Source: Lactarius indigo
Lineage: Eukaryota; Basidiomycota; Agaricomycetes; Russulales; Russulaceae
Reading direction: 5' to 3'
NCBI GenBank assembly: GCA_025766275.1
Contig: JAFKAC010000004.1
Location: 2,108,001 to 2,172,000 of the forward strand
DNA: 64,000 nucleotides
Below are positions 35,919 through 48,221 of the stretch, piece by piece. The position numbers were made by a program, and so were the translations under genes. A model generated the notes under the pieces. That model had not been told where the DNA came from. It made no database searches and saw nothing but the letters and a program-made list of their open reading frames with translations. Position 1 is the stretch's first letter. Every line of letters starts with the position of its first letter.

Positions 35919-38241
35919 ATGTACCAACAACCACTTCGTCCACAGCAGACCTGGTCTGGTCCCCAATTTGCCCAAGCACCTAAGCCTACAGCAGTATCGT
36001 CCTGGGCCACGGCCCCCGTCATCCCTTCAGGTCATCCAGCCTCTGCCGCTGTCCCCGTCCCCCATCCTGGTCCCCAACAGTCCTTTGTTCCACCGGTGCC
36101 TCCAGGAGTTAATCCTCAACAATGGCAAAATGGCAGATGGATGTTCACCGCGCCCGGTGGCGGCATGAGCAACGCTCAGCCCCATGGCCACCCTCCTCCC
36201 AGTCTAGTTGGCTGGAATGTTCCTGCTGGCTGGGGGATCACCCCGCAGTACTATCACCCCCCTCAGACACAAAAGCAACCCGAACGATCTTACTGGGACA
36301 CGAAACTTACTGATAACGGGCTCGGACTTGAGAACATGCATATCAAGTGCGTATCTTCTCCTTTGTCTATCACCGTCCACAGTCGCCGACTTAGGTCCGT
36401 TGACAGGCAGCCTGTCGCGCATACTGCGCCTGGAGCAGGCAAGGACAAAGCACCCCACACACCCTGGGCATGGGTTCCTCGCGAGCTAGACGACGACGAC
36501 GACGACGCGCCCCAGGCAAGTAATGCCGCTCAATATCATAATCCTCCACAGCCGCAACAACCAAGTCCAGTAGGGCACAGTGGCACCGGTTACCCGGCAC
36601 AGGGCCATGCCTACTTCTCAGTTCCAGGAGACCAACAACACCATCACCCGCAGCAGCAGCAGCAACAGCAGCCAAGCGCAAACGAGGCTGGCTCTAGACC
36701 TACTCTTCCCCCGGCCACTGTTTTCTCAGCTCACATTCGTCAACGGTCTAACCCAAACCCTCATCAATCGACCACGCCGACACATACCCAACCCTCCACC
36801 GCTCCTGGATCCCAGTCGTCAACTGCTCCCGTTCCTTCACAGCCTCCCCATGGCTCACAACGGAGTCACCACTTTGTGGCCGCCCCAACACCACAGCGCC
36901 CAGGACTTCCTGAGTCATTCAAGTCAGTCCAGCAGCTTCGTCCGACATTCTCTCCTGCGATTGTTCGCACGCCCAATCATTACCGACATGACTCACAACC
37001 CGTGGTGCCTTCGCCTCGTGTCGCGCCCTGGGATGAAGCGAGCGCTGGTTTGACTGCGTCGGCCAATAGACACCTAAGCGGGGTCGCACCTATGGTCCCA
37101 TCTCCGCGCGTCCTCCCTTGGAACGCGCATGCGAGGGCAAATGGTGGCAGTTCGCCGACTCCCGCGCCGCGGAATCCTCAATCTTCACGTGGCGATTCGT
37201 CCCGCATGTACGACACGTCGTCTGTAAGAGGACGGCAGACAGTCCAGCGCTCATATTCAATCCCCGAGCCACCACGCCCCGCGCCTGTCTTGCGGCAGAA
37301 CTCGATGCCCGTCGTGCAATCCGATCCTGAGGCGCACCATCCCACTCGATCATCGTCGACCATCCCCAATCTGCCTCAGTTCGCGGAGGAGCCTGGCGCC
37401 GTCTTGAGCCCCTTGATCGGCACCGTGTCCGAGTCTTCAGAATCGTCAGCGTCCGCCTCGACCGTCGTCGTGTCCCGCAGTCCCCCGCCACTCTTCATCC
37501 CTCCGCGCTACGGGCCCTCACCATCCCCGCGACGTCGGCGCTCGCGTCATGCCGTTTCCGGCTCTTCCTCGCCGTCGTCCTCGGACTCCTCGGACTCAGA
37601 CGACAACCACTCGCGGCGGATCTACCGCTCGGCATCTGGCTCCCGCAGCACCTTTAGCCGGCACAGTGGACACAGCGGACACAGTGGGAATAGCGGGAAT
37701 AGCGCACGCAGCAGCGGGAATTACGGCGGCGCGTATCCTGGCGCAGTGCCCCCGGCACTGCAGCCCCCACATACCCCGCAGGGCCGCTCGCCCGCGTCGT
37801 CAACGCACACACACCGCTCGTCGGCGTCGTCGAACCCGCTCCCGACGCCGCCGCAGGAGCGGCGCGACCCGGGCTTCTCGCTCCCCCCTCCGCAGCAGCG
37901 CAAACCTCCACCGGGCACGTACTACCGCACGCTGCGGTACGGCTACTGGAACCGCCGCGGAGACCATCTCACGAACGATCAGTACGTCGTGTACGCCCCG
38001 CCTGACCGTGCCAACCCGCGCGACCTCGGCGATTACCCGCTCCCCACAGAGGGCTACAGGGACCACTATGGCCACTTTATCAAGTACGATGCCGCGCGCA
38101 GGGAGCTCCCAGAGAGCCTGCCGCGCGAGGGCAGGCCACCTACATTGCCCTATGATAGGGTGAGTCTGCTGACTTCGACGCCCTTGCCATGTAACTGACG
38201 ACGGCCTACCCCACCAGTTCGTGACGTACGTGTATCTGTAA
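35919..38241 (+). CDS. Large low-complexity (P/S/Q/H) protein with conserved C-terminus
   Basis: Start MYQQPLRPQQTW. A donor gtgcgt after ENMHIK (about 36349) marks a likely intron ending near tgacag, although the frame also stays open through it. The middle is Pro/Ser/Gln/His-rich with a short poly-Gln run (about 36652-36680), an Asp run (LDDDDDDAPQ) and repeated motifs VVPSPRVAPWD/MVPSPRVLPWN. A Ser/Asp-rich patch and GHSGHSGHSGNSGNS repeats (about 37660-37700) follow. The most ordered part is C-terminal: YYRTLRYGYWNRRGDHLT, QYVVYAPPDRANPRDLG and GHFIKYDAARRELP. The last intron (about 38159-38217) adds FVTYVYL before TAA at 38239-38241. No membrane helix or signal peptide. Function unknown; perhaps a scaffold or RNA-associated protein. 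Confidence 0.8.
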
Positions 38242-38713
38242 GATACACTGTGCGATGGGTAACCAATTTTTTTTGTTAATGCTCTAATTTAGTTTTCCTT
38301 TTTGTTTTTTCCCTCATCGATTTCGATTTCGTTCTGCTATATTCTTGTTCACTCGCCCACTCGCCCCTGCGTTACAGATCAAGGGATTTCTTATTTAGTT
38401 GCTTTACATCTCATATCTCACATTTCATATATCTATGTCTCGTGTCATATGCGGCCCACTTGCGTTGGCATTTGGGTTGAGTTCCTAGGGAACACTTTTA
38501 TCGCCACGACCTTTATAACGTACAGTAACGCTGTTCGATAGAACGACAATCGAGTAATCCTATAAAAACATTGCGCGCATAAAAAAGATAAGCAATCCCG
38601 ATAGATAGATAGAGCGGTGTATAGGTGAGATGAGAAAGAGGAAAAGTAAGCATAGGTTAGGCGTGAGGACAATAATACAAACAATACAGAAGCAGCTGTC
38701 GTGATAAACAAAG
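38242..38713. other. Convergent 3' region
   Basis: Between the low-complexity gene and the RBR gene. T-rich and A-rich tracts (for example TTTTTTTTG near 38268 and a GATAGATAGATAGAG microsatellite at about 38601-38613). No gene seen. Confidence 0.5.
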
Positions 38714-41700
38714 TCAGAGTCCGATTCCGCCATGAAATTCACGCATGTGGGCGTAAATTCCCTGGCCCTGAGGGAATGTCTGGAGACAGACCCAACACGT
38801 GTGTGTATGGCACCTAGTGCACGTCATGTGGTTGCACCCTTCTGCGCGCTCTATTGGTGCGGCGCAGCCCGGGCATTTTTTCACCCCATGGGCCAGCATC
38901 CACTCCTGGAACAGACGGTCGCCACCGTCCTCACGATCCGCGCAGGTGACACCCTCGTGATATTCGACATGGCACCAAGGGCAGATGCGTACGAAGCAGG
39001 ATGGACAAGTTACCACGGCGTTCCGCGGGCCTGAGGGATATGCCTGCGGGCAGTCAGGCGTTGGGCAATAGTGGTACTCAGTTGGGCGTGCTTGCACGTG
39101 GGCATGGAAGGCCGCCAGTACAAGAGCTTCGAAATTAGTGGGGGTAAGAACCTTCCGCGCCAACCGAATAGGTATCAACGCTGTGCACTTGCCCTGATTG
39201 CCAAGACAACTGACGGGAAAGGACCGCGTGTCCGATGAGGCAACCAGATAGCCAACCATGCACGACTTGCACCATTTGTGACCGCAGCTCGTATATATAG
39301 GCGTCACGGGGGGGTCGAAGCACACAGGGCAGTGATCAGTGCTGGAGTTCGCGACTTGTCGTGATTCTACCATATGAACGAGTTGCTGTACCTCTTCGTA
39401 AAGTGTCTCTGGACCCCGCACACGGAGAACCCGGTATTGCAAGTCGAGGCTTATGTTTTCTACCCCGTACCGTTGCTGAGCTGCCATGAGATCGGGACCG
39501 AAGAAAACACTTATCAGCTTCCCACCAAGCGGTATAGTGTGAACTTTATGCTGTCGGAGCGAGGAGAGCCTGGAGATGATGGCTGCAGCCACAGGCTCAC
39601 GCCGTTTGGGGGCTCCTATGAGACGTATGCATCTGCGGAAATAATGAACGGATATCATCACCCCGGAGTTGCGAGCACGTAGGTCATCCAGGAAATGAGA
39701 GCCAGTTTCGCCGCAAAGAAAATCGTCCCAAACTTGTTGGCCATTTTCCTTGAGTATCTCACCGGCCAAGATCTCCGACAGCTCAGCCCTGAGGCGAACA
39801 AGAGTCCTGGGATCTTCGGCGACAAGCCTAATACCTGGTTCTCCATCTTCGCCGTGAGGTAGAATGGCGAGGTACGCTCCGCGTATGTGATTCTGCACGT
39901 TCTGTCGCAAAAGATGGAGATCTTGCTCGACGAGGTCGAATGTCGCCTTGGGAACACGCTCCAGAACAGAGAGGACCCGTACAACCGAAATCTTCTCCAT
40001 ACCTAGCGAGCGCTGTTTCACTCGGTGGAGCTCGCAAGCGGCGGCGGCGACATCGGGAGATTCGAAGTGGCACCATACACGAACGAAACCTTCCTTGTAG
40101 GGAGGGGGAACCACGTTGAAATCAGTGATCTTCCCAAAGCTTTCCAAGGTTCTACGGACTGCAGGTACGCCGAACTCGGGAGCTTGATAATTCGGACGCT
40201 CGAACATGGTACCTTCCGTTGGCCCGAACTTGTTCCAAAATTTCGCCTTCACGTCCTGTGGGTAGTCCCGTGAAGCGAACATTATGGGTGCCAAGAATGG
40301 GGATGCCCTCGTAAACGTTCGCCGTAATCCAGTGTTTTTGCATTGTGGAGCCATCCGCTTTGGATACAGCCTTTTGGGCTGCCTTCATGCTACTATATCC
40401 GGCATAGCCTGTTTTACAAGGAACGGGCCAGGAGACGCGGACATAAGTGTCACGGATCATACGCTTCGAAAAGCTTTTGGCCAAGGACAAATGAACCGCG
40501 AGGCAGTGCCCGAGGATTTCTCTGCCATCGAGGCCGTGTATGGCAGCAACCGCCTCGCGGTAGGTCGCCATCTGCACCTCGATGACCCTAGGCGCGGGAT
40601 CGTCGCTTTGCTTCACATCGCGCGACCGAACGTTCTTTACTTCGCCGAAAGGTGAGACAATACGTTCAATTGCGGCAAGCTCCATGGTCGCAGGGACATT
40701 CTCGATCGTAAACCAGAGCGACTCCAACTTGGTGACAATTCTGGGAATCGAAAAGCCGCCAGAGACCGTGACTTGCGTACTGTCCATCACGGTCACGACA
40801 AGTTCATCTGTTGGCGAATACAAATGCCTAGGTTGTGATGACCGGATCATGTGACGCTAGCAGGTGGGAGGGATGCGACAGAGAGGTTTTGAAGTGAAGT
40901 GGGAGAACTTCGTGTAGCCACCTGCTGCGAGGTGGAAGGTTGCGGGGTGGAAGAGTGCTGTACTAAGGGCTGCGATGAACTAGAGCTAGAGTGCACAGCG
41001 ACGACAGCCGAGTCGCGCTTGACTGCGGTCGTCGGTGCAGCTACTGGCGCTGCGCACGCCTGCGTTTTCGGGTTAGGAGATATATTTTCAACCGGTTTTT
41101 TGGCCGGTCTGGCGGATATTGGGGTAACTGGTATCGAAGCGGGAATCGTGTTGTCATGGGAAAGATTTTGTGCGGTGTTTGCACGAGCCTGTGAACCCTC
41201 GAGGGGCTGCTTGCATTCGGTGTGTGCTACTGCGCTGGAAGGGGCCTTGGGACCCACGGTATTTTTCGGGCGATGTTGCGTAGCTATCCCGTTCTTGTAT
41301 GTGGGGCGGTTGTTTCGACTAGACGTCCTGTCTCGGCGAGGCCGTTGGGACAACGGTTGTTCCAACGCCTTCAAGGGAGGTGAAGCGGTTGCCTGGGGTG
41401 AGCTTTTGACGATTAGTCACTGCCTAATGAACGAAACAGACACAAGTGCTCACAGGCGCAGCGTTATCAGAAACACCAACTTCGTCAGTGGTCGAGTTGG
41501 AGCCTGAGGGCTCAACGGGGGGGCTTTTCTCGGAAACAATTAAAGGTTGAGTAGGGCCGTCAGCTTTCTCTTGTTGCCGCTCCTGTATCGAAAGCCGTCA
41601 GATGACAATCTACACAGCGAAAGTGCAATCACCGTACCGTATCTAGTGGCCCATTGGAAGATGCGTGCGACTGACCCGCAGGGTGGAGTGGATGGGCGAC

Positions 41701-41949
41701 TGCATCAAGAGAGAAGCCAGTCGGGGGGGATTGAGGAGGTTCACTGTCAACCGACTCGTTCGGGGTCGTTTCGCTCTCAAGGGGGGAGTCATTCGGGGAT
41801 TGGGCGACTACATCGAGCAGTGGATCGTGGTCGAAGGGTACTGATTCCGAATCGGCACCTTGGGGTAGCTTGACTACAAGCTGCTCACTACTTGCAGGCA
41901 TCATCACGATGGCGCGTGTCGTCGGGTCAACCGGCATCGCTAACGGCAT
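38714..41949 (-). CDS. RRM-containing RBR-type E3 ubiquitin ligase
   Basis: The ATG is at 41947-41949 (MPLAMPVDPTTRAIV). The first two exons and most of the third are disordered. Two RRM-like units follow: LWFTIENVPATMELAAIERI with VIEVQMATYREAVAAIHGLD, then VRVSWPVPCKTGYAGYSS. A third divergent fold (about 39700-40240) includes GFVRVWCHFESPDVAAAACE. The C-terminal RBR module has RING1 CPVCFDPPVTPIYTSCGHKW, an IBR with CPTPDCPQAYP and CPSCFVRICPWCHVEYH, and RING2 CPGCAAPIERAEGCNHMTC. The RING2 Cys in EGCNHM corresponds to the catalytic thioester Cys of RBR ligases, so the enzyme should be active. The stop is at 38714-38716. Breaks: a shift near 40253-40262 (FTGLPT/VKAKFWNKFG) and a stop at about 40850 (ASVT/MIRSSQPRHL), either a base error or a very short intron. 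Confidence 0.88.
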
Positions 41950-42945
41950 CTAAAAGGAGACGTATAAGCATAAATACAGGACTAGTACAGGGCGATTCAG
42001 TGACTACAAACTTCACATCCAAGTTGGGGGGTCAGAGCAGCTTCCCGTGGTTGAGCACGCTGGACGGTTACATGAGATGGTAACAGAGAATTAATGGACA
42101 CATTCACGCACGTCCACGGGCCACAGTAAGGAACGATAAATGTTGGCAACCGAAAAATGTGTGCGGGTGCATCTCATGCCCCACGGGCAAGGTTGGGGAA
42201 TGAAAGCGGGGCATATACGATCGGACGACAACGAACGCCTACACAGGATCTATTCGAAGACATTGTAAGTACCCACAGAATGCATAAGGGAGATACTTAC
42301 AAGTTTCGGAGGTCTCAGCTGCTCTCTGGCTGAACGAAGTTCTGGTGGGAAATCACGGCGCTCCATAAGGTAACCCAGTAGATCGAGCTAAGACGAGCCA
42401 GAGTGAGAGCAAGCAGAATACAGAAGATAAAGTAGTACCATGTCGCCGTGGGGGACATGCGCGCGGGGACAGGAAATTTCTTTGCATACACCTCCATAGA
42501 CGAAATTCCTGCAAATGAGCCAAGGCCGGTGCACCGGCGTACTTGGATAGGGACGAGAGTTGGGCTGCTCAAGTATTGAAAAGGTGACCCTCGAATCGGA
42601 ACTTGGAGACGTACCGGTTGAAGGTTGCGGAATCGAGGAGGGATAGACTGCATATAGTCGGTCGCGAAGGTCAAGTCGGTATAAAAAGGGGAGAATTCAA
42701 GGCCAAATGGGACGAAGTAACGATCATGGACTTAGAGTGTCACACAGGAATACGTCAGTGTCAGCGCAGCCATGATCGCCTATACTATTACATAATCGAA
42801 CTCCGATAGATACACACGTGTATGGTAGGTCTATGGTCAGGTCCATGTCCACGTCCACGGTCTACATACCCATGTCTGCGTAGTCCACTGTCCATCTAAT
42901 TGCGATGTAGAAGAAGTGCACAATTGTCGCCTTATCAACGGGACG
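41950..42945 (-). other. Spacer with a possible small membrane-protein gene
   Basis: Within this spacer a minus-strand ATG at 42651-42653 begins MQSIPPRFRNLQP, followed by a plausible donor gtacgtctcc. Downstream on the same strand, near 42315-42460, is KKFPVPARMSPTATWYYFIF and a hydrophobic segment. It could be a short spliced gene for a single-pass protein, but I cannot name it. The rest appears non-coding. Confidence 0.3.
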
Positions 42946-44570
42946 CTACACCAGAGTGATTCCAAGCAAGGCAAAACCCACCAGAGACATGAGCCAACCG
43001 TCGAAATCCATTCGTCTGCCCGTGGCATTGGGTGAGGTGGCGATAGTACTCGTCGGACCTGAGAAGACACCGGTTGGGGCTGGGAGGGTGACAGGTTTGC
43101 TGCTTCCATTGGGGTAAATCCACACCGCCGAAGCCGATGGCGTTGGTCCGGGTGCGCCAGTGGTGTAAGCGCGCACATAGTTGATTTCAAAGTACGCATT
43201 GTCATACTTGGGTGAGCCCGGTCCGACCACGTTGTCGTTGTACTGTATATGATTCATGAGCTCCACGGTCAGCATTCTTATCCGACGGCGAACGCACACA
43301 GAGACCAGTCGGGCCCGAATTGAGGCACTGCGGGTTGTACACTTGTGGAAGCCCAGCCCTGCGAAGCAGCACCTCATGAATATTAATCCCTCCGGTGTTA
43401 TAAACGGCGAACTAACCAAACACCACAAAGGGTGATATCTATGACCAATTGCTGAGCGGTGAAGTACTGAGAAATGTTGCAGGTAGTCGCCGGATAGCTC
43501 GCCGATGGTGGCCCCCATTCCGAAATGTCGATCGACGAAGTTGAGGTAGCCTGCAAGATCGATGGTGGCAAATTCGCACGCTGTAGCAGTGTCGTGTCAG
43601 CTCTGCATCCCGCGTGCCAGGTCTATCCATATATCTAAAAGATGGCGCGCACAGTCCAGAACCAGATACTACGTCGACGATGAGAATGGAAGAACATATA
43701 AACAGACTGAAAGACGCACAAAATCCCGGCCACATCGAATTGGGCGGCCCAAACCCCGCCACCTGCTGCAGCAAAACCCTCGTTGAAACTGTTGGGGCTC
43801 GTTTCAGAGACAACGCAACCACTCGGTTGCGAACAATCGGTCTCGCCCGACACCCCCGTTTGGACAACGCCTGGAGGTTGCGAACACCCCGGCAACGTGT
43901 GCAGCGCATACTGATTTGCGCCCTATGCTAGGCGTCAGCGCATTGCCATGTGGCCGTATGAGATGGCAAGAGAAGCTCACCATGAGGTTGACTCCTTCGA
44001 TGATGTCAATCTCGCCATTATCCGGCCACGTCGGCCCTTTGGTCCAAAATGCTGGCCACACCTGCGATGGTTAATCGCTGTGAAACCACGTAACCTGACG
44101 GACGAAGGTATGTACCGAGCACCCGTACGGAAGATGGGTCAAATCTATAATCCAGAGACTGCCAACGCCGTAGGAGTCTTGAGAAGTGATTCGGATCTGA
44201 GATCAGGTTAAAATCGACCCGGGGAGGTGGCGAAAAGTCGTGAAATACCGTATTCCTTTTCTCGTTGTATGGAACATTAGAAACGTTATCGACTTTGATG
44301 ACTGCTCGGTTGTTCTCGTTGATGTAGGCCAAGTTTTGCTGGAAAGCAGACGTTCTGTCTAACCACCAAACGTCACCTTCGAGAAAAGGGGGGTCAGAGG
44401 CCAAGTGAGAATGAACGTTTATTACACATACCCAGCGTAAGGTTGTCCCAACTACCGTAAAAATCCCAACGGTCGAAAAAGGTCGAACCAGAGTAGCTCC
44501 GGACTATGTCATATGAGGTCGAGTAAGGCAGTATTGACAAAATAATGCAAAGAAGAGATATGCCGAGCAT
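42946..44570 (-). CDS. GH16 family glucanase, secreted, probably GPI-anchored
   Basis: The ATG at 44568-44570 starts a signal peptide, [20 protein letters not shown]. Next come [20 protein letters not shown] and [20 protein letters not shown]. The catalytic GH16 motif [10 protein letters not shown] (about 43987-44016) carries nucleophile and acid/base Glu in the ExDxxE arrangement, preceded by [16 protein letters not shown]. Later exons give [38 protein letters not shown] and [11 protein letters not shown]. The protein ends with [18 protein letters not shown], a Ser/Thr/Pro-rich linker and a hydrophobic C-terminus [16 protein letters not shown], suggesting a GPI-anchor signal. The stop is at 42946-42948. 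Family members cleave beta-1,3(4)-glucans in the cell wall. Some central intron borders are unresolved. Confidence 0.88.
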
Positions 44571-45030
44571 CTTCGAGGACGTGGTGTTGGTTGGAACTAA
44601 AGAGAAGACAAGAGAGGGTATCAAAAGTAGAGAATCTAGTACATGAATGGAAAGTTCAATGTCTGATGAAACCTTGGTCTTATGACACCTGGAAGCTCCC
44701 CTCCTCCGGCAGGCGGAACCCCCAGGCTCAGAAGGAGCACGAGGTATGCCATGAGGCGAGACACTTGAAGCCCTATCGGGGGTTGATGTGGAGCGGAGCA
44801 GTGTGAGATTGAGATAAGATAAGATTCAGGCACTTAAGAATGCATAATTATTTATTTTTGAGGTGGTAATGGACATAGTATTTGATTACTAATATCTTTC
44901 TTGCACTTTTTGCACAGGATCATGTTTTCAGTACACGCTCGTCATCGACTTTTGGCCTCATGAGCTAGTCACACCCACACCGCATATTTCGCTCATATCC
45001 TCCTGTTCTTCTGGAAACTTGCCCCTTGCA
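44571..45030. promoter_or_regulatory. Divergent promoter region, GH16 / ornithine carrier
   Basis: 460 bp between head-to-head start codons. An AT-rich stretch (TGCATAATTATTTATTTTTG, about 44840-44860) lies centrally. No gene. Confidence 0.4.
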
Positions 45031-46188
45031 ATGGAGGCATCCCCTGATGCCCTCAACCCCGACATTCACGACACTTCTCGGAGAGGTTCGCCTGCTGTGC
45101 GCGCAGCCAAAGATATTACATTTGGAAGCGTGCGTCGAAAAAAAAACCCTTGTCTGTTTCCTATGCTTGACATTTCTCGTTGTCGCTTAGGTTGCCGGAA
45201 TAGTCTCGAAGTTTTTCGAGCACCCCTTCGACCTCACTAAGGTTCGCTTGCAAGCGCAGGTGCTCGACGCTACTGCTCGATTCCATGGACCGTTGGACTG
45301 TCTAGTCCAAACATTCAAAAAGGAGGGTGTACGAGGCTTATATCGTGTATGCACGGCCCTCGTAGTTCCGAGCAATACTCACCCCTCCTAATCCCAATAG
45401 GGTTTGCCCGCGCCTGTAGTGGGTGCAATGGCCGAAAACGCGACCTTGTTCCTCGCGTACGGAGAGCTACAGAATGTCATCCGACAAGTGGGAAACATTC
45501 CAGTGACACAGGCTCTTTCGCTCCCTCAATTGACCCTCGCTGCTGCGGGTGCTGGCACCATAACCAGCTTCGTTCTGTACGTTGTCTTCCCCACAACGTG
45601 AACTATTTGGTGTGCTTACCGTTGATAACAAGGACGCCTATAGAGCTCGTTAAGTGCAAGATGCAGGTGCAGATGCTTATTACCCCCCAAGCATCGCTGT
45701 CTGCAGTAGCAACGGCGACCGCGTCCGTTCGAGACCTCCCGGGACCTTTTGCCATCCTGCGAGATGTAATTCATACGGACGGTGTTCGCGGGCTGTGGCT
45801 GGGCCAGGTAGGGACGCTCATCCGAGAGACGGGCGGAGCGGCCGCATGGTTCGGAACCAAAGAATTCGTGTGCAAACTTATGCGCAGGGACGCGCCAGGG
45901 CGACAGCTTCGGCCTTGGGAGAGTGCGTTGAGTGGCGCGTGTGCAGGCGCAGCATACAACCTCGCGTTTTTCCCCGCCGACACGGTCAAGAGCACAATGC
46001 AGACCGAAGCAGAACTTCGACCGGGGACCAGCGGTCAGAGGTCGTTTTCGGCTGTTGCAAAGGAGCTATACCGTGCACAGGGGATGAGAGGGCTGTACGC
46101 GGGGTGCGGAATCACAGTCGCGCGATCGGTGCCCAGTAGTGCGCTAATATTTTGGATATACGATGGGTTGAGAATGAGATTCGGGTAG
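45031..46188 (+). CDS. ARG11: Mitochondrial ornithine carrier
   Basis: Inner-membrane carrier of the SLC25 family; the ARG11/ORT1 type exports ornithine for arginine synthesis. The ATG at 45031 gives MEASPDALNPDIHDTS. The three carrier repeats each have the signature: FEHPFDLTKVRLQ, TPIELVKCKMQ and FFPADTVKSTMQ, with RGLYRGLPAPVVG, RGLWLGQVGTLIRE and RGLYAGCGITVARSVPSSA. Six hydrophobic segments fit the fold. The FPADTVKS form in repeat 3 and an Arg-rich matrix contact are typical of the ornithine branch; a basic amino-acid carrier relative is the alternative. Introns follow TFGS, GLYR and SFV; the stop is at 46186-46188. It lies 223 bp upstream of another mitochondrial gene. Confidence 0.88.
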
Positions 46189-46411
46189 AGAAAGACGCTT
46201 GGTTATTTTCGTTTTTGCTTTGTAGCTTTGTTGTTCGACGCACACATCAAATAACATCATAGAACACTCATAGAACTATTCTCAACATTGGTGGCTGCAG
46301 CTAATTTGGGGTTTATTCCACACCCGGGTCGACCTTGTATAATAGGGAGAGTTACGCCTTCATCCGCCCTCTTTCTTGGCTTTGCGTTGCTCAGGCCCCA
46401 GCATCCATTAA

Positions 46412-47432
46412 ATGTCTCTTCTTCGTCATGGGATGCGTCTGCGCATATCACCCGCAGCATCTCGCCTGTCCCCGACAATTACAGTGACGAATCTCGTCCA
46501 GCGCGCGTACGCCTCCAAAAAAGCAAAACACGGGAGCAATGTCGAACGAGCGACCGCGTCCGGCTCGAAGCGCGGCCCCATCACGACGACATCTCTCACC
46601 CCCGGCTCGCAGCAGGTCCTATCAGACCCTGCCGAGCGAGAAGAGCACGCGCGCGCGTCGGCGGCGATGGCCAGCAGCGTGGAGTGGTTCCGGCGCGAGG
46701 TCGCGCAGCTCGAGACGCGGGCGAGCGGTCGCGTCACGCCCCAGTTGCTCGATCCCGTGCGCGTATTGCTGTCGCCGGCGAAACACGAGGGAGGGGAAAC
46801 GTCGGTACTACCATCAAAGGTGCGACTAGAGGAACTCGCTACCGTCGGCGTGCGCGATGGGTCCTCGTTGGTCGTGACCGTATTCGAACCGCAGGTGAGC
46901 CTGTCGCTTCACCTCCCCATCGCTTTTGCGTTCGTGTAACTCGCTGTGTACGACAAACTCTAACGAGCTTCAACTCTCGCGGTCTGGTAGAATTTGAAAC
47001 ACGTCCAAGACGCACTATACGATGCCAAGATCCAGGGCGTCATCCCCCAGCGTGTCGACGAGCGCACGCTGAGGATACCCATACCGAAGTGCGCCCCCGT
47101 TCCTCTCCTCTTGAGAACTCTCGTTTTTGATTGATGGGACCGTGCTTCCAGGCCAACAGTGGAAGCGCGCCTCGCCGCGTATTCGACCGCATCGAAGCAA
47201 GCCGAGAACGCGCGTGTGCAGATCCGCCGCCAACATCAGGCGAGCGTGAAAAGGGGTAAATTCCCAAAACATTCTATTGTGAACGATGAGGTGTGCATTT
47301 TCCCAGAAGCTCTCCCCTTGGCAAAAAAAACGAAAATGATCCCTCTAATAGTTGCAAAAGTTGCAAGATCGCCACATTGCCGAAGTGGATGCCATCCTGA
47401 CTCGGGTCAAGAAGAGCACAGGGGCGCGTTGA
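46412..47432 (+). CDS. RRF1: Mitochondrial ribosome recycling factor
   Basis: It splits post-termination mitochondrial ribosomes together with EF-G. The ATG at 46412 begins MSLLRHGMRLRISPAASRLS, an Arg-rich, acid-poor mitochondrial targeting peptide. The RRF domain is recognisable: VEWFRREVAQLETRASGRVT, then VRVLLSP, VRLEELATVGVRDGSSLVVT, HVQDALYDAKIQGVIPQRVD and RTLRIPIPKPTVEARL. The final helix is KLQDRHIAEVDAILTRVKKS. Introns come after FEPQ (donor gtgagcc), after IPIP/K (donor gtgcgc) and after NDE (donor gtgtgc); all restore frame. The stop is at 47430-47432. No frame break. Confidence 0.92.
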
Positions 47433-48221
47433 ACGGTTCCCACTACCTGGATTTTGGCGTCTTTTGGCATCGTGCGCGTCAGCTACCCCTATGCTTCTTC
47501 AGGTGGCCGTTGTTTTCTCACACTTTCACAGCACGGCAACGTTTCGCTCTGTGATTGGCGAAAAACAAATTAAATGAGGCGGGCACTGTTACGATATCAT
47601 CACATTCGCAGACCTTGAGACATTTCGAAGCTCATCACATCACGTATTCTAATCCGCAGCGCCGTCGGAGATATGGCCCAAACCATTTCATGTCGTACAT
47701 TTTCCCCAGTAATCACCATCGATCAGCATATATCATTGCACCCGCAATTGCGGGGACACCTCAGGTTCCTACGAGCTCCCCGACGTGCATCTACGTTTAA
47801 CCGTGAGCTGTAACCCGGCACAACACCATGCCAATGCGGACAAAAAGTGGAGAACCCGCTCCAACGGTTTCCTAAAATCATAGTGCACGCTACGCTCTTC
47901 ATTCGGTCTCGGGGGCAACTCCTTTACTGTGCTCAACTCGGCGCCAGCAGTAGGATAGAAGGGACGCTCTGATGTTTGGTTTGAGTGCCGCTGCAAGTTA
48001 ATATGACAACCTGTGAGATTTGAACAATAGTCAAAACGAAGAGATGAGATGAGAAGTCCTAGTTCGCTGTTAATCCTAGACATCCCGTGGTGTCACCGTT
48101 TAGTAGATCCAGTAAACTGTATTCCTCCGACTCCAATGGACCCAAATTCACATAATTGTTGTTCTGGATCAACGAATACATTCCAGAGGGACCTTTTCAA
48201 CACGAGAACACATGGTGGCAA
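47433..48221. other. Convergent 3' region, RRF1 / KAR5
   Basis: On the minus strand, 47800-48000 has a protein-like stretch (KELPPRPNEERSVHYDF, then RKPLERVLHFLSALAWC). It could be a last exon of the KAR5 gene, but I could not place the junction. Otherwise nothing was seen. Confidence 0.35.

Noticed and set aside
35919..38198. Reading the large low-complexity frame as one exon without an intron
   Set aside because: A good donor (gtgcgt) and acceptors exist near 36350-36410, and the text between them (VSSPLSITVHSRRLRSV) looks intronic. A spliced model is therefore preferred, although the frame is open either way.
38560..38742. Short minus-strand frames downstream of the RBR stop
   Set aside because: T/A-rich 3' flank with hydrophobic random translation; no start context.
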